NCBI GenBank assembly: GCA_025455535.1
Contig: JALOMM010000125.1
Location: 1-5,768, forward strand
From: Bacteroidales bacterium
Lineage (GTDB): Bacteria; Bacteroidota; Bacteroidia; Bacteroidales; VadinHA17
DNA length: 5,768 nt
Direction of reading: 5' to 3'
Shown piece by piece: positions 1 through 5,768 of this stretch. The notes under the pieces were generated by a model, which was not told the DNA's origin, did no database searches, and was given only the letters and a program-made list of their open reading frames with translations. Every line of letters starts with the position of its first letter. Position 1 is the first letter of the stretch. The position numbers and the translations under genes were made by a program.

Positions 1-2
1 TT

Positions 3-1378
3 CTTGCAGCAGCAGTAGCAGGTGTCATAGCCGTTTCACTGGGACATAAATGGCTGGATATCAGAGACAAGGTTATCAAAGGCATCGGCACTGCCATGCC
101 GGCGATACTTATATTATTCCTCATCGGGTCTCTTGCCGGCACATGGATGATAAGCGGTGTGGTACAATGCTCATCTATTACGGGCTCGAGAAACTTCATC
201 CGAAGATATTCCTCTTTGCCAGTGTTTTCATCTGTTCCCTCGTCTCAGTCTCGACAGGAAGTTCGTGGTCTACGGTAGCCACCATTGGGGTCGCCCTCCT
301 TGGCATCGGGAAAGCCCTCGGGTTTAACGAGGCAATGATCGCCGGCGCCATTATTTCCGGGGCCTATTTTGGCGACAAGATGTCACCATTATCAGATACG
401 ACAAACCTTGCCCCTGCCGTCGCCGGCACTGATCTCTTCACACATGTCAGGTATATGGTGATCACCACAGGGCCCTCATGGATCATAACCCTCATTATCT
501 TCCTTCTGATCGGTTTCCTGCGTGACCACACCGACAGCGCCACCAGCGCAGCTGCAGTGCAGGCAGCCATAAAGGCAAAGTTCAACATCACACCGGTTCT
601 GCTTATCGTACCGGCAATGCTTATCTATATCATCGTGAAAAAGGTGCCTCCGCTCCCTTCCCTGCTTGCCGGCACCCTCCTCGGGGCCCTGTGCGCTGTC
701 ATCTTCCAGCCTCATATACTGCAGGAGGTGGCCGCCACTGACGGAAGCTATCTGAAACAGGCATACATAGCCGTCACAAAGACCATGTTTGGCAGTGTGG
801 CCGTAACGACAGGTGACGCTTCAGTCGACGAGCTGATGAAGACCAAAGGGATGGCCGGCATGCTGAACACCGTCTGGCTCATCATATGCGCCATGGTCTT
901 CGGAGGCATCATGGAGGCCTCGGGTATGCTTAAGACCATCACCGGCAAGCTGATGCGCTTTGTGCACAACGCCGGAACCCTGGTAGGCTCAACGGTGGCT
1001 ACATGCCTCTTCTTCAATGTCACCGCTTCAGACCAGTACCTTGCCATTGTTGTCCCGGGAAGGATGTTTGCGAAGAAGTTCAGAGACATGGGATTTAAGC
1101 CTGAGTTGCTCAGCAGGACCCTCGAGGACTCAGGTACGGTCACCTCGGTGCTTGTGCCGTGGAACACCTGCGGCGCTACCCAGTCATCAGTCCTTGGTGT
1201 CTCTACCTGGGCTTACGCCCCCTATTGCTTCTTTAATATAATAAGTCCGTTCATGAGTGTCTTCATTGCCTCGATGAATATAAAAATAAGACGCTACACC
1301 CCGGAAGAGCATGCAAAGGCCCTGGAGGCGGCTGACCTCGAAGACCGTGAGATAATTATAGACAGGGGTGTCGAATAA
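3..1378 (+). CDS. nhaC: Na+/H+ antiporter NhaC, 5' end outside window, apparent frameshift near 162-169
   Basis: Inner-membrane secondary transporter exchanging Na+ for H+ (NhaC family). The protein is hydrophobic throughout and has family signatures: GDKMSPLSDTTNLAP (nt 371-415), ASDQYLA (1025-1045) and VLVPWNTCGA (about 1148-1177). It ends at TAA 1376-1378 after a short charged tail. The gene is read in two frames. Positions 3-164 are open and give a typical NhaC segment (GIGTAMPAILILFLIGSLAG, then TWMISGVV). From the ATG at 167 the next frame continues it as MLIYYGLEKLHPKIF. Only CA lies between GTA (162-164) and ATG (167-169), where the family normally has Pro-Thr, so four bases appear to be missing. 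An ATG at 50 opens the second frame, but the roughly 39 residues before 167 are non-homologous out-of-frame translation and not a real N-terminus. The two parts give 54 plus 403 residues, so only a short N-terminal piece lies outside. Family assignment is strong; whether the gene is broken or the sequence is wrong is open. Confidence 0.9.
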
Positions 1379-1426
1379 AGCGTGGTCTGAGAACAAACAG
1401 AATAGGGCAGCTGTTATATTGATGAT

Positions 1427-1434
1427 TATATTTG
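1427..1434 (+). promoter_or_regulatory. Candidate Bacteroidota -7 promoter element (TATATTTG)
   Basis: TATATTTG fits the Bacteroidota -7 consensus TAnnTTTG exactly and sits 18 bases before the ATG at 1453, in the only intergenic gap of any size on the plus strand (1379-1452). Transcription would begin close to 1440 and leave a very short leader. I see no convincing TTTG-type -33 element at the usual distance, so this rests on one half of the promoter. The alternative is that the small gene is read through from nhaC. Confidence 0.35.
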
Positions 1435-1452
1435 CACCCTGAACATTGAGTT

Positions 1453-1680
1453 ATGTTTTTGAAGCTTCTTGTCATATCAGCCCTCCTGATCGCCTTTGCC
1501 CTGGTGGCGATGGCGGTAAGTATTCTCCTGAGACGCGGAGGCAGGTTCCCCGACACTCATATAAGCCATAACAGGGAGATGCGCAAACGGGGGATCACCT
1601 GTGCTCAGCATAACGATATAGGATGCCAGCCTGCACAAAATGCAGCCGGATGTGCCGGATGCAGCCGCGTTGAAGACTAG
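1453..1680 (+). CDS. Small single-helix membrane protein with four cysteines; possible Na+-NQR accessory protein
   Basis: 75 residues. Residues 3-26 form one hydrophobic helix with a short N-terminal tail, followed by RRGGR, which by the positive-inside rule suggests a cytoplasmic C-terminal part. Next come a polar motif RFPDTHISHNREMRKRGITC (residues 31-50) and a cysteine-rich tail with Cys50, Cys58, Cys67 and Cys70 (spacing C-x7-C-x8-C-x2-C). The FPDTH...MRKRGITCAQ stretch looks like a conserved Bacteroidota small-protein motif, but I cannot name the family with certainty. One helix plus four cysteines recalls NqrM (DUF539), the small protein needed for iron delivery to Na+-NQR. The cysteine spacing and the FPDTH motif differ from the Vibrio-type NqrM I remember, so this would be an analogue or distant relative. 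It converges on apbE and shares four bases (CTAG) with it at the stop codons. No clear Shine-Dalgarno site precedes the ATG. The one-helix, cysteine-rich design argues against a chance reading frame. Confidence 0.7.
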   Translation: MFLKLLVISALLIAFALVAMAVSILLRRGGRFPDTHISHNREMRKRGITCAQHNDIGCQPAQNAAGCAGCSRVED

Positions 1681-2696
1681 TTCTCCTCTATCCTTTGCCT
1701 CAGTCCTTCCGATATCCAGCTCCTCATCTCACCCTTTTCGTCAGACCATATCAGGTAGCCTTCAAGAAAGTCATGCTTCTCAATGAAGCTGACTGCCGCA
1801 TCTTTGCCTGCTACCATGCATGCAGTGGCCCATGCGTCAGCCACCGCTCCAGTCGGTGCAACAATAGTGGCACTCAGCAGGGTATGTCTTACCGGGCTGC
1901 CGGTGCGGGGGTCAATGGTATGTGAATATTTTATGCCGTTATCAATGAAGAACTTACGGTAGTTTCCCGAGGTGGCCAGCGAGAGTCCGTCAAGCCGTAC
2001 GATGGCTTTCAGGTCAGCTCCCGGCTCATAGTTGCCGTCAGCAGGCCTGTCGATCCCTATCCTCCATCCCTTTCCCCCCTTGTCACCTGCGGTACGTACC
2101 TCACCGCCGACCTCAACCAGGCAATCGTCAATACCCATGCCAGCCAGCAGTTGTATGATAAGATCAACAGTATACCCCTGGGCGATGGCATTCATGTCAA
2201 TGAACATGTCAGGGTCAGATTTCACCAGCCGTTCACCTTCAAGCCTCACCTTCTGCATCCCCACCAGTGCAAGGAGCGAATCAAGCATGGTCTCGTCAAA
2301 CCGTTTGATGGCATCAGGGCCGAAACCCCACGATTTAACCAGGGGGCCAACCGTGATGTCAAATAACCCGCCACTCTCTTCCCATACCTGTGCCGAGGTT
2401 CTGAAAACCTCACGGAAGAGGGTGTCAGTCTTGTCACTCATATTTCTGTTGATAAGCGAGATGACCGAGGTGTCATTGTAAACTGAGAGCGAGTTGTCTA
2501 TTTCTGTCAGCAGGGTCTCTATATCACCGCGCAATTCGCCGGTGCCGAGGCCCGGTCTCACCGCTGCCACGATGTGATAGGTAGTACCCTGGGTGAAACC
2601 GTTGATCTCCGTGTACTGAGGTGCGCGACTGCTGCATCCGGCAAGCAGAAGAAATATGGAAAGAAGACTGCATGACCGCATGACATCAGACCTCAT
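1677..2696 (-). CDS. apbE: FAD:protein FMN transferase ApbE, lipoprotein
   Basis: Exported flavin transferase that uses FAD and Mg2+ to attach FMN covalently to threonine in target proteins; here the natural targets are NqrC and NqrB. From the chosen ATG (2694-2696) the protein has 339 residues, normal for the family. It begins with a lipoprotein signal peptide: hydrophobic LLSIFLLLAG, then lipobox Cys21. Family motifs follow in order: GGLFDITVGPLV (109-120), IDMNAIAQGYTVD (about 166-178), GGEV (198-201), TSGNYR (242-247), HTIDPRTG (259-266) and DAWATA (287-292), the last holding the usual Mg2+-ligand aspartate. Start choice: the longest frame begins at 2723 inside nqrF, but its first nine residues are polar and poor for a signal peptide. 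ATG 2696 (7 bases after the nqrF stop) or ATG 2681 (shortest classical signal) fit better. It is last in the nqr operon and almost certainly cotranscribed. The lipid anchor puts it on the periplasmic side, where NqrC is modified. Confidence 0.96.
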   Translation of the reverse strand: MRSDVMRSCSLLSIFLLLAGCSSRAPQYTEINGFTQGTTYHIVAAVRPGLGTGELRGDIETLLTEIDNSLSVYNDTSVISLINRNMSDKTDTLFREVFRTSAQVWEESGGLFDITVGPLVKSWGFGPDAIKRFDETMLDSLLALVGMQKVRLEGERLVKSDPDMFIDMNAIAQGYTVDLIIQLLAGMGIDDCLVEVGGEVRTAGDKGGKGWRIGIDRPADGNYEPGADLKAIVRLDGLSLATSGNYRKFFIDNGIKYSHTIDPRTGSPVRHTLLSATIVAPTGAVADAWATACMVAGKDAAVSFIEKHDFLEGYLIWSDEKGEMRSWISEGLRQRIEEN

Positions 2697-2712
2697 GACA
2701 TATTTATCCTCC
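2694..2712 (-). promoter_or_regulatory. apbE translation start region with strong Shine-Dalgarno inside the nqrF end
   Basis: GGAGG at 2712-2708 overlaps the last two glycine codons of nqrF, whose TAA stop is 2706-2704. It lies 11 bases before the ATG at 2696-2694, a little long. It lies only 6 bases, the ideal distance, before another ATG at 2701-2699 in a different frame, which reads Met-Ser-stop. The TGA of that mini-frame (2695-2693) overlaps the apbE ATG as ATGA. This fits coupling of apbE translation to nqrF, and it decides the start against the ATG at 2723. Confidence 0.5.
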
Positions 2713-3960
2713 GAAATCATCAAATGCTATCGCCTCGTTCGGTATGCCGAGGTCATCAAGCATCTTCAGTACGGCAGAGTTCATCATCGGCGGGCCACAC
2801 AGATAATACTCAATCTCCTCAGGCTCCTCATGCTTGCTCAGGTATTCGTCAAGCAGCACCTGGTGGATGAATCCTGTGTAACCAGTCCACTTATCCTCAG
2901 GAAGAGCCTCCGAGAGAGCTAGGTTGAATCTGAAGTTCGGGAACTTTTTCTCTAAAGCCCTGAACTCATCTTCATAGAAAACCTCCCGGAGCGACCTTGC
3001 ACCATACCAGTATGAAATCTTCCGTCCTGACTTCAGTGTCCTGAGAAGGTGGAAGATATGAGAGCGCAGCGGTGCCATGCCGGCTCCTCCGCCGATGTAT
3101 ATCATCTCTTTATCAGTCTCTTTGATGTGGAAATCGCCATAAGGACCCGATATCATCACCTTGTCTCCCGGCTTGCGCGAGAAGATGTATGATGAGCATA
3201 TACCCGGCGGGACGTTGATAAACTGGTTCTTCGCATTGTCCCATGGTGGTGATGCAATACGTATGTTGAGTATAATAAGATTTTTCTCGGCAGGATAGTT
3301 GGCCATCGAATAGGCCCTGTAAGTCTCCTCCCTGTTCTTTATCTTCAGGTCCCACATATGGTACTTATCCCAGTCGGGCCTGTATTCCTCCTCAACATCG
3401 ATATCTTTTGCGAAGTCAGCTTCATATTTAGGCACATCAATCTGGACATATTCGCCGGACTTAAATGTAAGGTCTTCGCCTTCAGGCAGTTTAACGACAA
3501 ACTCTTTAATGAATGTTGCCACATTCCTGTTCGAGACAACCTCGCACTCCCATTTCCTGATTCCGAGTACTGCTTCAGGAACATGCAATGTCATGTTCTC
3601 ACGCACCTTCACCTGGCATCCCAGGCGCCAGTGTTCATGCTGTTCGCGGCGTGTGAAGAAGCCCGTCTCCGTTGGCAGGATAGATCCGCCACCCTCAGTT
3701 ATCTGGCACTTGCACATGCCGCATGTGCCTCCGCCGCCGCATGCCGACGGAAGGAAGATGCCGTTTCCTGACAGTGTCGAGAGAAGGTTTGATCCGGGTG
3801 ACACCACCAGCTCACGGTCATTGATCTTCAGAGTAACGTCTCCCTGGGGTGTCAGTTTTTGTCTCGCATAGAGCAGCACCACAACGAGCAATATCATCAC
3901 CAGCACAAAGACTGCGATGCTGATAAGAACGGTGCCTGCAATAGATAGTCCTAATATCAT
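2704..3960 (-). CDS. nqrF: Na+-NQR subunit F, NADH dehydrogenase with FAD and [2Fe-2S]
   Basis: Electron entry subunit of Na+-NQR: oxidises NADH in the cytoplasm, passes electrons through FAD to a [2Fe-2S] cluster and on into the membrane subunits. 418 residues, close to the Vibrio protein. One N-terminal membrane helix (about 3-31) is followed by a ferredoxin domain with cluster ligands Cys74, Cys80, Cys83 and Cys115; the C-x5-C-x2-C...C spacing is that of the family. An extra Cys85 lies beside the cluster. The FAD domain has RAYSMA (215-220). The NAD domain has [11 protein letters not shown] (290-300) and YYLCGPPMM (386-393), including Cys388. The C-terminus is the family's FDDFGG ending. 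It starts 16 bases after the nqrE stop and is followed 7 bases later by apbE. No clear Shine-Dalgarno precedes its ATG, as is usual in Bacteroidota. All redox and binding motifs look intact. Confidence 0.98.
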   Translation of the reverse strand: MILGLSIAGTVLISIAVFVLVMILLVVVLLYARQKLTPQGDVTLKINDRELVVSPGSNLLSTLSGNGIFLPSACGGGGTCGMCKCQITEGGGSILPTETGFFTRREQHEHWRLGCQVKVRENMTLHVPEAVLGIRKWECEVVSNRNVATFIKEFVVKLPEGEDLTFKSGEYVQIDVPKYEADFAKDIDVEEEYRPDWDKYHMWDLKIKNREETYRAYSMANYPAEKNLIILNIRIASPPWDNAKNQFINVPPGICSSYIFSRKPGDKVMISGPYGDFHIKETDKEMIYIGGGAGMAPLRSHIFHLLRTLKSGRKISYWYGARSLREVFYEDEFRALEKKFPNFRFNLALSEALPEDKWTGYTGFIHQVLLDEYLSKHEEPEEIEYYLCGPPMMNSAVLKMLDDLGIPNEAIAFDDFGG

Positions 3961-3976
3961 GTCTGTTCAGATTTCA

Positions 3977-4594
3977 TTAAAGTGTGATACCCAGGAAGCT
4001 CATGAAGGCTATTCCCATCAGCCCGGTTAAAATAAAGGTAATCCCCAGCCCTCTCAATGGAGCAGGCACGTTCGAGTAACGCATCTTCTCCCTTATTGCC
4101 GCCAGGGCTACGATTGCAAGGAGCCAGCCTATCCCTGAGCCGAGACTAAAGGCGGTTGCCTCTGCAATGTTAGCGTACTCCCTCTCCTGCATGAAAAGAG
4201 CAGCACCAAGAATGGCACAGTTGACTGCAATAAGAGGAAGGAAAATACCCAGGGAGTTGTAGAGGGCAGGACTGAACTTCTCAATGAACATCTCCACAAG
4301 CTGTACAATTGAAGCGATGATTGCGATGAACATGATGAATGAAAGGAAGCTCAGATCGAGTGTGGCAAAGCTGTCACTTATCCATACCAGGGCACCCTTT
4401 TTCAGGACATATACTTCAAGCAGGTAGTTGACAGGCACGGTTATCAGCAGAACGAAGATAACCGCTATTCCCAGTCCCATCGAGGTCTTTACAGTCTTTG
4501 ATACCGCCAGGTATGAGCACATACCGAGGAAGTAGGCAAAGATCATGTTGTCGATAAAGATCGACTTGACAAATATATTCAGCAGGTTTTCCAT
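3977..4594 (-). CDS. nqrE: Na+-NQR subunit E, integral membrane protein
   Basis: One of the two homologous membrane subunits (NqrD/NqrE, related to RnfE/RnfA) that pair in inverted orientation and hold a [2Fe-2S] centre in the membrane, between NqrF and NqrC in the electron path. 205 residues, the usual size, with about six hydrophobic segments. The two family cysteines are present: Cys26 in GMCSYLAVS and Cys126 in [24 protein letters not shown] (149-160) and the REK motif near 168-170 are also typical. The ATG lies 11 bases after the nqrD stop and is preceded by a purine-rich AAAGAAGAA. The ORF is intact. Confidence 0.97.
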   Translation of the reverse strand: MENLLNIFVKSIFIDNMIFAYFLGMCSYLAVSKTVKTSMGLGIAVIFVLLITVPVNYLLEVYVLKKGALVWISDSFATLDLSFLSFIMFIAIIASIVQLVEMFIEKFSPALYNSLGIFLPLIAVNCAILGAALFMQEREYANIAEATAFSLGSGIGWLLAIVALAAIREKMRYSNVPAPLRGLGITFILTGLMGIAFMSFLGITL

Positions 4595-4605
4595 ATTCTT
4601 CTTTG

Positions 4606-5259
4606 CTACCTGGTTTCAATTAGTGACTTGTTGCGGCTGCGCTGAAACCAGATGATTAGACCCACCACAATAAGGGCCATTGGCGGAAGAATCATCATCC
4701 CGTTGTCCTCATACCCGGTTTTGTATAGTCCCAGTTTTTCCATCACCGGGAAACCCAGCACAGTTCCGCTACCGAATAGCTCACGGAAAAACGATACAAT
4801 AATAAGTATCAGTCCGTACCCTCCGGCGTTACCCATGCCGTCAAGAAATGCAGGCCATGGCTTATTTGCCAGGGCAAAGGCCTCAAGCCGACCCATGATG
4901 ATACAGTTGGTGATGATCAGCCCCACAAAGACAGAGAGCTGCTTGCTGACATCAAAAGCGAAGGCTTTCAAAAACTGGTCGACAATGATTACCATTGTGG
5001 CGATAACAACCAGCTGCACAATGATCCTTATTCGTCCCGGCACTGACTTACGCATAGCCGAGATGACGACGTTCGATACGGCAAGCACCACCATGACCGA
5101 AACAGCCATCACAATGGCAGGCTTCATCTTCACTGTCACCGCCAGTGCAGAACAGATTCCCAGCACCTGTACTGTGATAGGGTTCTCCTGCCCCAGCGGA
5201 TTAGTCATCAGTTTTATATTCTTTGCCGACAGTAACGGCTCCTTTTCAACGTTTTCCAT
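4606..5259 (-). CDS. nqrD: Na+-NQR subunit D, integral membrane protein
   Basis: Membrane partner of NqrE in the Na+-pumping complex. 217 residues, slightly longer than the Vibrio subunit because of a polar N-terminal stretch (about residues 1-19). Family features include [20 protein letters not shown] (20-39) with Cys36, and [13 protein letters not shown] (117-129) with Cys119; these two cysteines correspond to the iron-sulfur ligands in the known complex. GMGNAGGYG (141-149) and FFRELFGSG (157-165) are also typical. A basic tail ([11 protein letters not shown]) ends the protein. The ATG follows the nqrC stop by two bases, with AGGAAG at 5270-5265 as a plausible ribosome binding site. The ORF is intact. 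Confidence 0.97.
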   Translation of the reverse strand: MENVEKEPLLSAKNIKLMTNPLGQENPITVQVLGICSALAVTVKMKPAIVMAVSVMVVLAVSNVVISAMRKSVPGRIRIIVQLVVIATMVIIVDQFLKAFAFDVSKQLSVFVGLIITNCIIMGRLEAFALANKPWPAFLDGMGNAGGYGLILIIVSFFRELFGSGTVLGFPVMEKLGLYKTGYEDNGMMILPPMALIVVGLIIWFQRSRNKSLIETR

Positions 5260-5261
5260 AT

Positions 5262-5516
5262 CTACTTCCTGTTTTCCATGAAATAATTCTCATATTTTAC
5301 CAGACCCTCTCGCAGCATGGCCTCAAGCGCCTTGCTGGTTATCGTTCCACCCGAGATTCCGTCAACCTCATGCCTGTCTGACTTGTCTGCTCCCCCCTTG
5401 ACAACAGCCACGGATATAAAACTGCCACCCTCATAAATCCACTTGTCAAGGAACTGGCTCTCGAACTCGGTTGTATTGATCTCAGCCCCCAGCCCCGGTG
5501 TCTTATCGGTCCCCAT
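5262..5516 (-). CDS. nqrC: Na+-NQR subunit C, C-terminal fragment carrying the FMN attachment site
   Basis: C-terminal part of NqrC, the periplasmic flavoprotein subunit that carries covalent FMN. The frame shows TPGLGAEI, then VDGISGGTITSKALEAML, where the threonine of SGGT (codon 5345-5343) matches the residue flavinylated by ApbE. It ends with ENYFMENRK and TAG 5264-5262, two bases before nqrD. The ATG at 5516 is not a natural start: it lies inside GKGLWGPI, which is read in the neighbouring frame, and homology with NqrC begins only at about 5504. This frame is closed upstream by TGA at 5531-5529. Without the first half, this fragment would lack the signal or membrane helix needed for export, so on its own it should not be functional. 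It and the next entry are pieces of one gene. Confidence 0.88.
   Translation of the reverse strand: MGTDKTPGLGAEINTTEFESQFLDKWIYEGGSFISVAVVKGGADKSDRHEVDGISGGTITSKALEAMLREGLVKYENYFMENRK
5265..5270 (-). promoter_or_regulatory. Ribosome binding site of nqrD (AGGAAG)
   Basis: AGGAAG lies 5 bases before the nqrD ATG (5259-5257) and overlaps the last codons of nqrC. It supports the chosen nqrD start, and its overlap with nqrC suggests coupled translation. If the nqrC frameshift is real, ribosomes in the shifted frame stop at 5339, about 75 bases upstream, which could weaken this coupling. Confidence 0.45.
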
Positions 5517-5768
5517 AACCCCTTGCCCTCAAGTGGGAAAATATGCAGGGTGTCACCATTATCCATCACTGCTGTGAAAACAGGCAGGTACTGATCTTCA
5601 AGAGGCTTTTTGTGCTCTGCACGCAGTGATACTGTGAAGGCATCAACACCTTCAATGTGCTGGCCACGGGTGTTTATCACAAAGCTCGCCCTGATAGACT
5701 TGTCATAAAGAGTGACTGCATCACTCTTTGTTGATGACTGTTGACCACCCCCCTTCGCCCCCTTGAAC
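5504..5768 (-). CDS. nqrC: Na+-NQR subunit C, central fragment, 5' end outside window, frameshifted
   Basis: Upstream part of NqrC, open from the right edge (88 full codons, 5767-5504). It begins in a hydrophilic low-complexity linker (KGAKGGGQQSSTKSDAVTL), then shows NqrC-type sequence: VINTRGQHIEGVDAF (from the GTG at 5680) and FPLEGKGLWGPI (5539-5504). The expected membrane helix is beyond the edge. After GPI the frame turns into RHRGWGLRSI and similar unrelated residues, and stops at TAA 5341-5339. In other NqrC proteins I recall about 20-23 residues between GLWGP(I) and TPGLG. Here almost nothing separates them and the frame changes, so a deletion of 3n+1 bases, roughly 60-70, is the simplest explanation. 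Whether this is a real inactivating deletion or an assembly error cannot be told from the sequence. Confidence 0.85.

Noticed and set aside
50..166. Possible N-terminus of a 442-residue protein starting at ATG 50
   Set aside because: The residues are Arg/His/Cys-rich and unlike NhaC, while the overlapping frame (3-164) gives proper NhaC sequence. This stretch is out-of-frame translation exposed by the frameshift.
1379..1452. Search for an intrinsic terminator after nhaC
   Set aside because: No GC-rich stem with a following T tract is visible, so readthrough into the small gene remains possible.
1640..1671. Short repeated GCCGGATG and GCAGCCG words near the end of the small gene, considered as a terminator or repeat element
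   Set aside because: They encode the Ala-Gly-Cys-rich tail, form no stem followed by a T run, and are too short and imperfect to call.
2032..2481. Plus-strand open frame of 149 codons opposite apbE
   Set aside because: Ser/Pro/Thr-rich antisense shadow of apbE, with no recognisable domain.
4570..4577. TATATTTG on the minus strand, matching the TAnnTTTG promoter element
   Set aside because: It lies inside the start of nqrE within a tightly packed operon, with no -33 partner seen. It encodes conserved-looking N-terminal residues (NIFVK) and is probably chance.
4652..5281. Long plus-strand open frame of 209 codons opposite nqrD
   Set aside because: It is rich in Thr, Ser, Ile and Pro as expected for the reverse complement of a hydrophobic membrane gene, matches no family I know, and nqrD on the other strand is certain.

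Overview
The window carries the distal part of a Na+-translocating NADH:quinone oxidoreductase (Na+-NQR) operon on the minus strand. On the plus strand to its left lie a Na+/H+ antiporter gene and a small membrane-protein gene. The gene order nqrC-D-E-F followed directly by a lipoprotein-type ApbE, the protein sequences, the weak Shine-Dalgarno signals and one TAnnTTTG-type promoter element all suggest a Bacteroidota (Bacteroidales-like) organism. This is judged from remembered family features, not from a search.

Layout, left to right. Positions 3-1378 (+) hold nhaC, cut by the left edge and carrying an apparent frameshift near 162-169. Positions 1453-1680 (+) hold a 75-residue protein with one membrane helix and four cysteines. 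It converges on the nqr operon, and the two stop codons overlap in a shared CTAG. On the minus strand, in transcription order from the right edge, come nqrC (5768-5262, 5' end missing, apparently interrupted by a deletion near 5513-5500), nqrD (5259-4606), nqrE (4594-3977), nqrF (3960-2704) and apbE (2696-1677). Intergenic gaps in the operon are 2 to 16 bases, so it is very probably one transcript. nqrA and nqrB are expected beyond the right edge. Every base lies in or within about 75 bases of a gene.

How the genes work together. NqrF takes electrons from NADH through FAD and a [2Fe-2S] centre. NqrD and NqrE form a membrane pair whose conserved cysteines hold a further iron-sulfur centre. NqrC carries a covalent FMN on a periplasmic domain, and exported ApbE attaches that FMN. 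The complex pumps Na+ out, and NhaC can trade the Na+ gradient against protons. The small four-cysteine protein is a candidate accessory or maturation factor for the complex; this is inference from its position and build.

The core content is a well-known system. The points most worth a second look are the two reading-frame lesions (nhaC and nqrC), both best explained by missing 3n+1 bases, and the small cysteine protein. No CRISPR array, tRNA, rRNA, insertion sequence or convincing intrinsic terminator was seen.
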